NCBI RefSeq assembly: GCF_025961225.1
Contig: NZ_JAOQNG010000009.1
Span: 62,001-126,000 of the forward strand
Source of the DNA: Azospirillum canadense
GTDB taxonomy: Bacteria > Pseudomonadota > Alphaproteobacteria > Azospirillales > Azospirillaceae
Direction: 5' to 3'
Length of the DNA: 64,000 nucleotides
In this document: positions 17,612-27,752 of the stretch, in pieces
How positions within the stretch are numbered: the first letter of the stretch is position 1
Layout of the letters: every line of letters begins with the position of its first letter
Notes under the pieces: model-generated
Database searches by the model: none
The model's input: only the letters and a program-made list of their open reading frames with translations
Told to the model about the DNA's origin: nothing
Position numbers and translations under genes: made by a program

Positions 17612-18090
17612 ATGATCACGGGAACCAACGCCTGGATCGAGGATGAACTTGCCGGCTGCCACTTTGCCGACGAGCGAGTGGGGGGACGCGGACATTCTCG
17701 CCGGCCACTTCGACTCGACCCGCCAGCGGGTCGCCGCGACGTCCGGCCCGCTCCCGGTCATTCAGGACACCACGGAGTTCTCCTTCCAGCGCGAGCATCC
17801 CGAGAAGATCGGCCAGACCGTCCGGGTGAACAGCGGTCAGGACCAGGAGGGCCGGTTCCGCATGCACACCGTGTGTGGGTTGCTGATGCACGCCAGTCTG
17901 GCGGTCACGACCGAGGGCCTGCCGCTGGGCCTCGGCGCCGTCAAGTTCTGGACCCGGACCAAGTTCAAGGGCACCGCCGCACTGAAGAGGAAGATCAACC
18001 CGACGCGGGTTCCCATCGAGCAGGAAGAGAGTGTCCGCTGGTTGGAGAACCTGCGCCGGACCAGCCTGCGCCTCCTCGGTGTGGAAGCGC
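17612..18090 (+). pseudogene. IS4-family transposase remnant, doubly truncated
   Basis: The first 22 codons (MITGTNAWIEDELAGCHFAD) are the N-terminus of an IS4-family (Tn5-like) transposase. An internal deletion with a phase change near 17680 joins them to the DDE core: GDADILAGHFDSTRQR, DTTEFSFQREHPEKIGQT (first Asp), GLPLGLGAVKFWTRTKFKG and IEQEESVRWLENLRRT. The match ends near 18066-18090, where an oppositely oriented IS5 transposase begins. The rest of the IS4 element is absent. Confidence 0.75.
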
Positions 18091-18952
18091 AGCGCCTGAC
18101 CGATGACGCCTTTCCAGCGCGCCATTTGGCTCTCCACGGCCGCCCTTTTGTTGTATCCGCTGCTCCGCGGCCAAGCCATCCGCCCTTTCTCAGCGATGGT
18201 CTGGATGTGGCGGTCGCGTTGCGTGGGCGCCGTCTCGGCGGTGTCGCTGAGCACAGCGTCACGGTGTGGCGGTGCCACGACCAGAGCCTCGGGATGGCGT
18301 TCGTGGACGGACGCGTAGACTTCGGTCCGGTCATACACGCCATCACCGGTCACCGAGGCCACGGGCTCGGCGATCTGATCGAGCGAGGGGCCGACCTGGG
18401 AGGCATCATCGACACCATAGTCGGTCAGCGTGGCGGCGACAGTCCGACCCGTGCCGGCGTCTATGCCGATGTGCAAGGCCCGCCAGGAGCGCCGCCGCTT
18501 GGTGCCGTGCTTCTCAAACAGCCATTCGCCCGGGCCGCCCAGCTTCAGCCCCGTGCTGTCGACCAGCAGGTGGACGGGCCCGCCGCTCGAGCGCGGCGCG
18601 GAGGGCAGCGTCACCGTCCGAGCCCGGCAGCGATGGTGGAGTGATCCGGAACCGGCAGATCCAGCCCGAGCAACGGGAAGATGGAGGCGAGCAGCCCCTC
18701 GGTCTGCCGCAGCGCCAGCCGGAACACCGCCCTCAGCTTCAGCGCCGTTGTGATCGCCAGGCCCGAAGAGCTCGCCTGTCCACCCGGCGTTCGGCGCGGC
18801 GCCGCTTTCCACTGCTCGATTGCCTCCTCGCTGACCCAGAGCGTGAGGCTGCCACGCTGGCGCAAGGCGGCGTCGTACTCGGCCCAATTCGTCACTGTGC
18901 GCTTCGGCCGGGCAATGTGATGGCGACGAGCGGCATTGGCCTGGTGCGGCAT
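18091..18952 (-). pseudogene. IS5-family transposase, frameshifted and 3'-truncated
   Basis: Minus-strand IS5 transposase. N-terminal half: HNAARRHHI-like start, NWAEYDAALRQRGSLTLWVS, ALKLRAVFRLALRQTEGLL and DLPVPDHSTIA. A single missing base near 18630 (GCCGGGCTCGG for GCCCGGGCTCGG) shifts the frame. The DDE part then continues with RTVTLPSAPRSSGGPVHLLV, DSTGLKLGGPGEWL, GDGVYDRTEVYASV and KRAAVESQMARWKGVIGQAL. The last 25 or so codons are lost at the junction with the IS4 remnant. It is inactive. Confidence 0.75.
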
Positions 18953-19591
18953 AGCGGGCGACCAGAACGGAGACGGGGCCTGGACCTACGACACTGACCG
19001 CATCCGTGAAACACGGCGTTGTGGCGGCCGAAGTATAGGGAGGAAACGCTCTGCGGCCTGAACCGCAGCATTGGCGCAAACATTAGCCTTTCACGACGCC
19101 TCAAACGAATGAATAACAATGCGTTATGAATGAATTGGATTCATGCAGTCTTCACCCCGAGCGAATGGATCGCCCGTCGGCGCGCCTTGGGGACGTGTTG
19201 CTTGCGCAGCTCACGTCGCGCGGCTGCCCGGCGCGCTCGCCAGCAGACGGCGGGCATACAACCCGTCGGGCAGAAGAGCGGTCAAACAGCAGCCGGTCAG
19301 CAAACGAAGTCGGCAGTTCGTTGGATGTGCCCTTTTCCTCGGTTACGATACCTGGTTTATGGTGGTGTGCCGGCCGTGATCCCGGAGCCAGAAGCATGCC
19401 ACCATCTGGAAGCGCTCAAGCCACAGCAGTCTTGATGGAGAGCCGCGTGTCGTCAGGGGGCCTTAAAGGGAAACGAAAAGTTCCCGGAGGCCGGTTTGCC
19501 CGCCGACTCGCCGATTGTCGTGGGCCGTCCGCCTTGCCGGAGCCCACCTCACCCGGCCAGGACCTGTTTGGCGCGCCGCCGAACGATCAGA
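18953..19591. other. gene-poor stretch
   Basis: About 640 nt between the IS5 remnant and a PRC-barrel gene. Several overlapping frames are open but none has a domain, ribosome site or convincing composition. The first part may be the lost IS5 end. Confidence 0.35.
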
Positions 19592-19969
19592 TCAAATTCC
19601 TCGCCAATATGGCGGAATGCGGAAATAGGCGTGCAGCTCCTCTTCCGCGTCTCGATCGAGCCGGTCGTAGTTTTCGTCTCTGGTGATGTCTGGCGCCCCT
19701 TGGATCTCATGCTCGCTGACATCGGCATGATACCCGCCCAGCGACGTGTCATAGGTGAGCTTTGGCCATGGAATGGTGTGGCGGCCCTTGCCGAAGCCCA
19801 AATGCCCGCCAAACTCCACCACCGCGTACACGACCTGCCCACTCACCTTTTCGATGAGCAACCGCTTTATGACACCGATGTACTGACCGTCACTGCCATG
19901 AACGGAGGTGCCCTCGACCCGGTCACTTTCGATGAGGGGGTTCGTCGACGCTTCTGATGACTGCGACAT
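19592..19969 (-). CDS. PRC-barrel domain protein
   Basis: A 125-residue cytosolic protein. AGGAGG 5 nt before the ATG at 19969 fixes the start. The PRC-barrel core is at about residues 12-75 (LIESDRVEGTSVHGSDGQYI, IEKVSGQVVYAVVEFGGHLG) and the tail is an acidic segment followed by YFRIPPYW. PRC-barrel proteins act in RNA metabolism, photosystem assembly or stress responses; stand-alone soluble ones like this are often induced by desiccation or osmotic stress. Its role here is unknown. It is the first of two PRC-barrel genes on this strand, separated by 203 nt. Confidence 0.8.
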   Translation of the reverse strand: MSQSSEASTNPLIESDRVEGTSVHGSDGQYIGVIKRLLIEKVSGQVVYAVVEFGGHLGFGKGRHTIPWPKLTYDTSLGGYHADVSEHEIQGAPDITRDENYDRLDRDAEEELHAYFRIPPYWRGI

Positions 19970-20172
19970 GTTTTCCTCCTGAGGGTTTGATATCCCTCCG
20001 CGGTTTGAGTTTCCGGTTCCAGAAGCCCGCATGACCGACATGACCATGGGGCGGTTGGTCGGTGGGAAGCGCCCCGCCGCCGATCGATGGGGCTTGTGGT
20101 CCGTCACTCGAGAAAGCCGATGGAGATCCACGGCACCGGCGACCACAGGCCGAGAGACGCGTGCAAGACCGC

Positions 20173-20709
20173 TCACCGATCCGGTGACGGCTGCGGCGCG
20201 TGTGGGATTGGGTCGCTGGCCCTCATCTTTGAGGACGAGCGGCCCAGCGCAATGCTCGCGTCATCCGGAGTGAAGTCCGGCATGGCCGCGATGCCGCCGC
20301 GGGTCAGCCCGGTGATACGGACGCCCTGCTCTGGCCGGACTTGCACCCGACCCATGTCGACGGCCACCGTCTTATGCCCGCTGTTGGACAGATCGGTGCC
20401 CTCGATCACCAGTTGGTGAATCGCATGGGTGTGCGGGTCGAGCACGATGTCGACCACCGTTCCAATCTGCTCCTCGCCCTCACCGTAGACGGTCCGGCCA
20501 AGCAGGGCCGCGCCGGTCATCTCCGTTCCCAGGGCCGCCGAAGGTGCTGGCGGAGCGATGGCCGCAGTTGGGATGTCGTTCTGGTTCATTTGGGTCGGAG
20601 TGACACCTCCGCTGAATGGCGGCGGCGTCCGCCCCCCCGCATTCTGAGCCCATGCAGGTCCTGTGAGCAAAAGCGCCAAGGCTGCGGTGGCGCATATCGC
20701 AGGGCGCAT
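20173..20709 (-). CDS. exported PRC-barrel domain protein
   Basis: A 178-residue periplasmic protein. The signal peptide (MRPAICATAALALLLTGPAWAQ) has an AWA-Q cleavage site. A Pro-rich linker of about 40 residues precedes a PRC-barrel (about 65-150: LLGRTVYGEGEEQIGTVVDI, TVAVDMGRVQV). AAGGAGG precedes the ATG. It lies just upstream of the cytosolic PRC-barrel gene on the same strand; both may respond to the same stress. Ligand unknown. Confidence 0.8.
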   Translation of the reverse strand: MRPAICATAALALLLTGPAWAQNAGGRTPPPFSGGVTPTQMNQNDIPTAAIAPPAPSAALGTEMTGAALLGRTVYGEGEEQIGTVVDIVLDPHTHAIHQLVIEGTDLSNSGHKTVAVDMGRVQVRPEQGVRITGLTRGGIAAMPDFTPDDASIALGRSSSKMRASDPIPHAPQPSPDR

Positions 20710-20924
20710 GATGGCCTCCTTCGCCCGCCCTTGCGGGCCGTTCGTGGGACAATCAGGAAACAGCTGGGCGAGCCCAAACTCCCATAAGGCTGCTGAAACC
20801 AGTTCCCAATTCCATTCTCCCTACCGCTTCCAATCTGCTGCACGCGCCTACTGCCTTCAGGGTTGGGCAGGCGGTCGCGCCGGCGCGGCGCCTCCGGCTT
20901 GGGAAGCGGTCGATCCTCCAGAAG

Positions 20925-21032
20925 CCCTTGCGCGACGGCTCGGCCGAGCAGGTTCTGCACCGACGACACCGACCAGCGCGTCTCACCGCGCGGCGTCGGG
21001 CAGTGAATGCCCTCCAGGTGCCGGGCGATCAC
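20925..21032 (-). pseudogene. possible serine-recombinase fragment
   Basis: About 35 codons (MIARHLEGIHCPTPRGETRW, then SVSSVQNLLGRA) resemble the short recombinase segment of large serine recombinases, which scores choosing of new targets (PTPRG..RWS...VQNLL). No catalytic resolvase domain is present nearby. It is a fragment, next to an IS630 relic. Confidence 0.35.
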
Positions 21033-21094
21033 TCCAGTGGGGCGAGTCGAACAGGGGGTTAGGTTCTACAAGGGATGTGGGCACGCTGCGGGAG

Positions 21095-22184
21095 ATGGAT
21101 GTCTCTCGCTGGTCCATTGACCTGAAACTCGCTCCCGCCGACCGGCGTCGGCTGGAGGATCTTCGTCGGCAACGGCAACACCGCGCAGAAGCTGGTGCCA
21201 CGCGCCCGCATCGCTCTGCTGAGCGACGGCACACGTCTGAACGGCGCCATTGCTCAGGATGTCGGGGTGTCGTTACCAACCGTCCATCGCTGGCAACGCC
21301 GGGTTCAGGAGCAGGGTGTGGATGGGCTGCTGCGTGACAAGACCCGCCCGTCCCGTATCCCGGTCCTGGCTCCGGACGTGGTCGAGCGTGTGGTGGAGAT
21401 GACGTTCCACGAGCCGCCCGGCGAGGCAACGCACTGGAGCAGCCGCACCGTGGCGGCGGCCAGCGGCGTCAGCGTTGGCAGCGTGCAATGCATCTGGCGC
21501 GCCCACGGCCTCTAGCCGCATCGGGTGCGCACATTCAAGCTCTCACGCGACCCGCGGTTCGCCGAACGGGTCCAGGACGTGGTCGGCCTGTATATGGACC
21601 CGCCCCAGCACGCGTTGGTTCTGTCGGTGGATGAGAAATCGCAAATCCAGGCTCTGGAACGCACTCAGCCGGGGTTGCCGCAGGCCAAGGGCCAGCCCGC
21701 CACGCACACCCACGACTATACCCGCCACGGCACGACGACGCTGTTCGCCGCGCTCAACGTGCTCGACGGCACCGTGCTCGGCCAATGTGCGGCCCGCCAC
21801 CGGCACCAGGAGTTCCTCCGCTTCCTCAACACGGTCGAGGCCGCGGTGCCGATCGGCAAGGTGGTGCACGTGATCCTGGACAACTATGCCACCCACAAGC
21901 ACCCGAAGGTTCGGGCCTGGTTGGCAAAGCACCCGCGCTGGGTCTTCCACTTCACGCCGACCTCCGCGTCCTGGCTCAACGCCGTGGAGGGCTTCTTCGC
22001 CAAGCTGACGACCAAACGCCTGCGCCGCGGCAGCTTCCGCGGCATCGTCGATCTCCAGGCCGCCATCCACCGCTTCATCGCTGAGCACAACAGGACGGCC
22101 AAGCGCTTCGTCTGGAGCGCCGATCCCGACCGCATCATCGGAAACGTCAACAAAGCGAAGCGGGCGTCAGACTCGAGCCACTAG
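21095..22184 (+). pseudogene. IS630-family transposase broken by frameshift and amber codon
   Basis: An almost complete IS630 transposase. The N-terminus at 21095 (MDVSRWSIDLKLAPADRRRL) is out of phase with the rest from about 21160. The helix-turn-helix part follows (GAIAQDVGVSLPTVHRWQRR, GVDGLLRDKTRPSR). At 21513 a TAG stands where relatives have Gln in ...HGL-Q-PHRVRTFKLS, a one-base C to T change. The DDE domain then continues in frame: LSVDEKSQIQALERTQPGLP, VHVILDNYATHKHPKVRAWL, HFTPTSASWLNAVEGFFAKL (Glu) and DPDRIIGNV. It ends at a TAG at 22182-22184. Inverted ends were not resolved. Confidence 0.85.
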
Positions 22185-22961
22185 GGTTGCCTACAAATAC
22201 GATACTTGGACGAGAATGCCTGGAAGGCCACTGGAAAGCCGCCGATACATTCGAAATGTTAATGCCTTGCCTCAAGACCACTCATCCGAAATGCCCGCAA
22301 TACTGATAGCTAGAGTTAGGTTTGGGTGGGACTTGCCAGGTTGCGTCAGCGTACGCGCGAAGGAATTGTAAAGAGCAAAGTGGAGCCATTGTCATCTACT
22401 CGCCCCAGAATGGAGGAGGTAATATTGGCCATACACACCTGACTTGGATGAAAATAGATCGATCTTACCGGCATTCCCATATGGGAACTGATCATGCGCC
22501 GTCCGCATCGGCACATGCGGGTCTGGCGATTCAGCAAGGACGTCGGCTTGGTCAGGAACGACCGCCCCAACCTGTTCGGCGTGGTGGACAACGGGCCGGC
22601 CATCAATCCAGCCTGACACCGCCGCTGCACGATCGTCATCCTGCCAACGGGCTTTGACGCGCTCGTTTGGCTGAGGACAAAACCGGATTATGCGCATTGC
22701 CTCGACGAGCGTTGTCGATGTGATGCGGTGCGGGAGAGGAGACCTTGGCGTTGATGGGGGATCCACTCCGGCAGCACGTCTTTAACGCTTCTCCTGGTAC
22801 ATGCGCAGGCCCTTTGCGGGCGGGCGCTCCAGGCGGACGCGCCGGCACAGCCGGCGGAAACACGCCCCGGCCAGCCGGCCTCAAACGTAACGCCGTCAGA
22901 CCGGACGGAACTGACCATCGAAGGTCGATGGCGGGTCGGATGAACCACCCGAGGCGCACCA
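22185..22961. other. gene-poor stretch after IS630 relic
   Basis: About 780 nt. One minus-strand frame (22392-22697, starting MRIIRFCPQPNERVK) is open for about 100 codons but has weak coding character and no recognisable domain. I do not call it as a gene. Confidence 0.35.
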
Positions 22962-23375
22962 TCACCCATCCGCCGATGGACGGTTCTTGGCCAAAGTGTC
23001 CCGTGTCACCGCGAGGGCCGCCCGAGTGGCGCGCAGACGGTGTGCGGTCAGTTCCGCAAGGACGGCGTGGTTCCGAGCCCGCTGCAGGCTGTCCACCGCA
23101 TGCTCAACGGCGGTGGAGCGCCGTTGTGCAGCGTGCTCGCCCGCCGTCGCAGGAGCGCGGGGAACGACATGCGGCTTGACCGTCTTGATCACCCCCTGCT
23201 TGACGGCCTCAAGCCGGACGACGTTAACGCGGACGGCGCGAACCCGCTTCACCACGTCAGTGAGTGACAGGTCGCGGCACATCCCGGTGCACCAAGCCCC
23301 ACCGGGCTCGGCATGCAGACAGAAGCCGCAGGTCGCGTCTTCGTTCCACAGACGTCGCAGCGTGTGCCCCGTCAT
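22962..23375 (-). CDS. small Cys-containing hypothetical protein
   Basis: A 137-residue protein with GGAGG 5 nt before the ATG. Near the N-terminus there are two Cys pairs (CGFC and CTGMC), with His and Trp around them, which could bind a metal. The remainder is a basic helical stretch rich in Ala, Arg, Val (LEAVKQGVIKTVKPHVVPRA, LQRARNHAVLAELTAHRLRA). Family not recognised. It is isolated among IS debris but looks intact. Confidence 0.5.
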   Translation of the reverse strand: MTGHTLRRLWNEDATCGFCLHAEPGGAWCTGMCRDLSLTDVVKRVRAVRVNVVRLEAVKQGVIKTVKPHVVPRAPATAGEHAAQRRSTAVEHAVDSLQRARNHAVLAELTAHRLRATRAALAVTRDTLAKNRPSADG

Positions 23376-23840
23376 GGCCGCCTCCCCGATCCGGTTGTTC
23401 CCGTTTTCCCTAGGAGACGGGAAGCGAGGAGCGGTGGCAAACCGGCAGGCGGCAGAAGCCCTAATTGGCGATGGGTAGTTCCATCGTCATCGGCCGACCG
23501 TTACACTTAGCGGGCCATCGGACCTTGCCGTTTGGGCGACCCAAGCCATGACCTCGGCGGTTTGGTCCTTCCGGCTTTGTCGCCAGCCCCCATGTTCCGG
23601 TGTCGAGACGCCAAGCTGACCGCCGATGGCTGCCGCCGTAGAATTGAGAACGAGGATGGGTGATGGTCGACTGGTCGAGCCGAAGTATGAGGGAGACCCA
23701 CACTCGCATCGAGTGCAGTCGTCGCGTCCTCGCCGCCAGCCGACGCCGCCAGGATTATGGAATGGAAATACGAAAAGTTCGTGCCGTTACCAGCTTCAAA
23801 TTGAAGCCGCTATTGGGTGATTTTGGTGGACCCGGGTTCA
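23376..23840. other. gene-poor stretch
   Basis: About 460 nt with no supported gene. The end near 23815-23840 (TTTTGGTGGACCCGGGTTCA) looks like the edge of the adjoining IS3 fragment. Confidence 0.35.
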
Positions 23841-23954
23841 CGCGTATCGTAGCTCGGCCTGTTCGGGCGTGATGCAGCCGATGGCCGAGTTGGCACGCTG
23901 TCGATTGTAGGAAGTCTCGATGTCGGCGAACATCTCTCGGCGGGCCTGGTCAAA
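23838..23954 (-). pseudogene. C-terminal fragment of an IS3-family transposase
   Basis: About 38 codons ending at 23838 read FDQARREMFADIETSYNRQR then ANSAIGCITPEQAELRYA. This is the end of the IS3 OrfB integrase domain (FxxIExxYNRxRxHSAxGxxSP). Everything before it is gone. A solitary IS6-type end (GGCACCGTCAACTC, inverted at 23984-23997) lies a few bases beyond, so an IS6 event may have removed the rest. Confidence 0.65.
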
Positions 23955-24006
23955 ACGCGCCCACCACCTGCACCGCTGCCAAAGAGTTGACGGTGCCTCT
24001 TGCCTT

Positions 24007-27000
24007 TCATCCGGGTGTCGCGTCGGGTGATCGCCCCTTGTCCAGAGCATCGAGCATCTCACGTGCGTCCCGCAGATCGACCCCGTCAAAGCCTTCCTCG
24101 TAAAGACGGTAGACCGAGGCAAGCCGGTCGCGCGCGTCATTGCATCGAACGTTGGTGGCGGCCAGTGAAGCAAGTTTGGTGGAGGCCCGAAGCACAAGGG
24201 ACCGAGCGCCCTGCCTTTGCGCGATTGAGAGCGCCCGCCGGAAGCAGCGCGCCGCTACGGATGCTCCCCCGCACTCATGCGCCAGCAGCAACTCGCCGGC
24301 GAGCAGGCGCAGCGTCCCATCGTTCCATCGCTCCCCGGTGCGTCGAGCTGTGGTCATGGCCTCCGACAGCGCCTTGCGCGCTTGGTCCAATTCCCCAGCA
24401 CGCCGATGCAGGTCCGCCAGGATGCCCAAATAGAAGGGCATGCGCAGCTCGGCCCCAGTCGCCCGCAGATCCTGGATGCCGTTGCGCACCAAGCGGATTC
24501 CCTGCACGGGATCGCCGGCTTCGGCGCCGACCCAGCCGAGGAGGATGGTGGCCCACGCACGGTAGTAGCTGAACCCGTGCTCTGTGCAGATCCCCAGCGC
24601 CAGTTCCGCCCAATCGCGCGCCCGGTCCGGCTCGCGTCGGAACTGGTGCAGCATGGCGGCGTAGATCAACGCCACTGCCACGGTGAAGGGATGCGCGAGC
24701 CGTTGGGCCTGCGCAACCGCGTCCTCCACGGTGCGCAACGCACGTTCTGGATGCCCGAGGAACCAGTCGATGTGGGCTCCGTAGGCTTGTTGGAAGACTG
24801 CTATGTTGACCCCAAGGAACAAGGCTCGCTCAGGGGCTCCGATCCGCGCCAGAGTCTCGCGGCCGATGCGGATGTGCTCGTGCGCTAATGCGAAGTGTCC
24901 TTGATGGAACAGTACAAACGCCCGAGCATGGTGAGCATCGGCCAGAATGATCGGGTCTTGATCGTCACGGACCATATCCAGGAGTTCGGCACTCAGGGCA
25001 TCGACGCGCGTGAGCCTGGCTCGGACATGATGCACATAGCAGAGGCCGCGCAATGCTGTGGCGAGGTGGGCTCGATGAGCCAGGCGTCGTGCCAACTGCT
25101 CCGCCCTGCCATAGGCCGTTTCAACCTCCGCGGCCGCGAAGCCCTTCGTCGCGATCAACGGGCCGCTGAGAGCAATTTGCGTCTCGAGTTCCTGGTGCCA
25201 ATGCCCTTCCGTCGGCTCTTGTTTGCCCAGCAGTGCGAGAGCTTTGCGGAAGTGGCCGATGGCCTCCTGGTTCGCTGATCTGCCACTGGCGAGGCGCCCG
25301 GCCTTCAGCCAAAGATCGACCGCCCGGTTGATGGAGCCACCCTCGGTCAGATGATGGGCGAGCAACTCGGGTTGGCGCTCGCCGATCTCTGGAAACCGTG
25401 CATCGAAGGCGGCGGCAATCCGGCGGTGCAGATCGGTCCGCCGACTCTTGAGCAGAGTCGCATACGCGACATCCTGAACAAGCGCATGCTTGAAGACATA
25501 CGTCGCCTCTACCCCCACTCCGCGACGGAAGACGAGCTCCGATTGCAGCAGACGCTCGAGATCGTCATCGAGTGCCCGCGGCTCGAGCCCGGCCACCGCC
25601 TCAAGAAGCTCGTGGCGGAACTCTCGGCCGATCACGGCCCCGATCTGCGCCAGTTCCTTGACCGAGCCAAGCCGGTCCAATCGTGTGACCAGCGAATCGT
25701 GAAGGCTGGCGGGAATGGAAAGCGGCGCGGGCGTCCCGGCGAGAGCAGGTCCGTTTGCTGGTTCCTGAAGCAGTCCGGCCTCCAAAACCGCTTTTGTGAG
25801 CTCTTCAATGAAGAGGGGAACACCTTCGGTCTTTGCCAGGATGTCCTTGACCACTGCGGCAGGCAGGTCACGCCCGTTGGCGGTGCGCTCGATCAAGGCG
25901 GCGGCCGCGTGCTGATCAAGGTGATTGAGCGTCAAAAGGGTGACGTGAGGATAACAGGACCATGGGGGTGGGGGCATCGGTCGCGTCGTGACGACGAGCA
26001 GGACCGGCATCCGGTCGATCTCCTCAGCCATTGACGCGAGCAGTTCGGTCGACGTCGGGTCGAGCCAATGCAGATCCTCGACCATGAACAGCACCGGCCG
26101 GTGCCGGACCAGGCACTTCAAGTGGTGCCGTAGCGCCTCAAACGTTCGCTGCTTCCGCTCTTGCGGGGTTAAGTCGCAGAAGGGATCTCCACCGTCGACC
26201 GGCACGCCCAGCAGAGCCGCAAAGGTGATCACGGTGTCGGCGGCGACCTCGTCAGCGAACGACTCAACAAGGGTCTTGAGCTTGGCAAGCCGAACGGTGG
26301 AATCGTCCTCGCGGACAAAGCCGGCCGCATTTTCAAGATTTTCAATAAACGGCCACAGCGCGGTTTGGGTCTGATGGGGCTGGGCTTGGAGGCACAGCGA
26401 ACAAAGCGGCATCGGCGCAAGGTGTTCGCGCAGAGCACGTATCAGTCGGGACTTGCCGATGCCGGCCTCGCCCGACAGCAGGACAACCTGCCCTTCGCCC
26501 CGGCTGGCGTGGTGCCAGAGGCGCAAGAGCACGCCCAGTTCGGCGTCTCGCCCGACGAGGGGGGCAATGAACCCGCTATGCAGCCCATCGAAGCGAGTTG
26601 CCGCTCGGCTCGGCCGCAGCGCCCGAAACACGCGCTGCGGGGCGGCCAATCCTCGAACCTCCCATAGCCCCAAATCCTCCACGTCAAACAGCCCGCCGAT
26701 GAGCCGCCGTGTCGCTTCCGCAACGACAACCCATCCCGGTTCGGCGAGGCCTTGGAGGCGTGCCGCAACATTGGGAGTTTCTCCAACCACGGCTTCCTCC
26801 CGTGCCGAGCCTTCGCCGATCAGATCGCCAACGACGACGAGCCCGGTTGCGATGCCGACACGCGCCGCCAGCGCGGTAGCCTCCGGCGTGGCGAGCCGGC
26901 TGACGACATCAACGATCGCCAGACCGGCCCTGACCGCCCGCTCGCCCTCGTTTTCATGGCTCTTCGGCCAGCCAAAATAAGCGAGGATTCCGTCGCCCAT

Positions 27001-27384
27001 GTACTTGGCGACGTGTCCCTCGCACCGGGCGATTTCGCCGGCCCCGGAGTTCTGGTAGCGGCGCAGAAGGTCGTGCATTTCCTCAGGGTCGAGACGGGCG
27101 GACAGGGCCGTCGAGCCGACAAGATCGACGAACATCACCGTGAGCTGACGACGTTCCGGGCCCGAAACGACCATTGCCGGTCCCGCAGCCCCAGCCCCGT
27201 CCGGAGTGGTGCGGAGCGCCGCGATAGCCTTGAGCAGTCTCTTTCGATGTCCGAGGAGGACGCCCAGCTTGGCAAGATCCTCGTCGGTCAATTCAGACAG
27301 CACATCCGCGTCGATCGCGTTGTCGCGAAAGACCAGCCCGTAGCGAGCGAGCCCAAGTTGATCCAGCCAAGCGTCAACATCCAT
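24007..27384 (-). CDS. SAM-domain class III adenylate cyclase with AAA ATPase and TPR repeats
   Basis: A 1125-residue multidomain signalling protein. Residues 1-57 form a SAM domain (WLDQLGLARYGLVFRDNAI). The class III cyclase domain runs about 75-255, with metal Asp residues in FVDLVGST (85-92) and YMGDG (118-122). An AAA/NACHT-like ATPase follows with Walker A GEAGIGKS (305-312) and Walker B LFMVEDLHWLDP. The C-terminal half is helical, of TPR type (AIGHFRKALALLGKQEPTEG). GAGGTG precedes the ATG. This architecture is known in Azospirillum, rhizobia and actinobacteria; the ATPase-TPR part is thought to gate cAMP synthesis. It is intact although flanked by IS debris on both sides. Confidence 0.92.
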   Translation of the reverse strand: MDVDAWLDQLGLARYGLVFRDNAIDADVLSELTDEDLAKLGVLLGHRKRLLKAIAALRTTPDGAGAAGPAMVVSGPERRQLTVMFVDLVGSTALSARLDPEEMHDLLRRYQNSGAGEIARCEGHVAKYMGDGILAYFGWPKSHENEGERAVRAGLAIVDVVSRLATPEATALAARVGIATGLVVVGDLIGEGSAREEAVVGETPNVAARLQGLAEPGWVVVAEATRRLIGGLFDVEDLGLWEVRGLAAPQRVFRALRPSRAATRFDGLHSGFIAPLVGRDAELGVLLRLWHHASRGEGQVVLLSGEAGIGKSRLIRALREHLAPMPLCSLCLQAQPHQTQTALWPFIENLENAAGFVREDDSTVRLAKLKTLVESFADEVAADTVITFAALLGVPVDGGDPFCDLTPQERKQRTFEALRHHLKCLVRHRPVLFMVEDLHWLDPTSTELLASMAEEIDRMPVLLVVTTRPMPPPPWSCYPHVTLLTLNHLDQHAAAALIERTANGRDLPAAVVKDILAKTEGVPLFIEELTKAVLEAGLLQEPANGPALAGTPAPLSIPASLHDSLVTRLDRLGSVKELAQIGAVIGREFRHELLEAVAGLEPRALDDDLERLLQSELVFRRGVGVEATYVFKHALVQDVAYATLLKSRRTDLHRRIAAAFDARFPEIGERQPELLAHHLTEGGSINRAVDLWLKAGRLASGRSANQEAIGHFRKALALLGKQEPTEGHWHQELETQIALSGPLIATKGFAAAEVETAYGRAEQLARRLAHRAHLATALRGLCYVHHVRARLTRVDALSAELLDMVRDDQDPIILADAHHARAFVLFHQGHFALAHEHIRIGRETLARIGAPERALFLGVNIAVFQQAYGAHIDWFLGHPERALRTVEDAVAQAQRLAHPFTVAVALIYAAMLHQFRREPDRARDWAELALGICTEHGFSYYRAWATILLGWVGAEAGDPVQGIRLVRNGIQDLRATGAELRMPFYLGILADLHRRAGELDQARKALSEAMTTARRTGERWNDGTLRLLAGELLLAHECGGASVAARCFRRALSIAQRQGARSLVLRASTKLASLAATNVRCNDARDRLASVYRLYEEGFDGVDLRDAREMLDALDKGRSPDATPG

Positions 27385-27752
27385 GCTGCACCTCGCCGCT
27401 CACACCCGCGACCAGCAGCGGGCTCGATCGCCCCACAAGTTGCATAGCCGATGATCGCTCCGTCGTTATTACAATCCCAAGCGGAAAGCGATCAACACAA
27501 GCATAGCGCATCCCCGAAACATACAAAAGGCATTTCGGACATTGTCTCTCAATCAACCAATCTCATGCCCGGGACGTTCTTTGATGTGCTTGGCGCGAAC
27601 TGCGTGCTTCATCAGTGTTTTCTGGAGTGGGTGCGCCCGCCTGTGACTTTGGCATTGACGAGATGCTGGCCAAAGGGGGTGAGAGCGAGCCGCAAGGGAC
27701 GTTGTTGCATCGAGGCGGTATCGGCTGCTGCCGGCGCGGTCGGCGCTGCTGA

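Noticed and set aside
19126..19686. 186-codon plus-strand frame
   Set aside because: Overlaps the PRC-barrel gene on the other strand, with no domain and a random-looking composition.
22392..22697. Possible 100-residue minus-strand gene
   Set aside because: Weak start, weak codon bias and no recognisable motif; competing frames are equally open.
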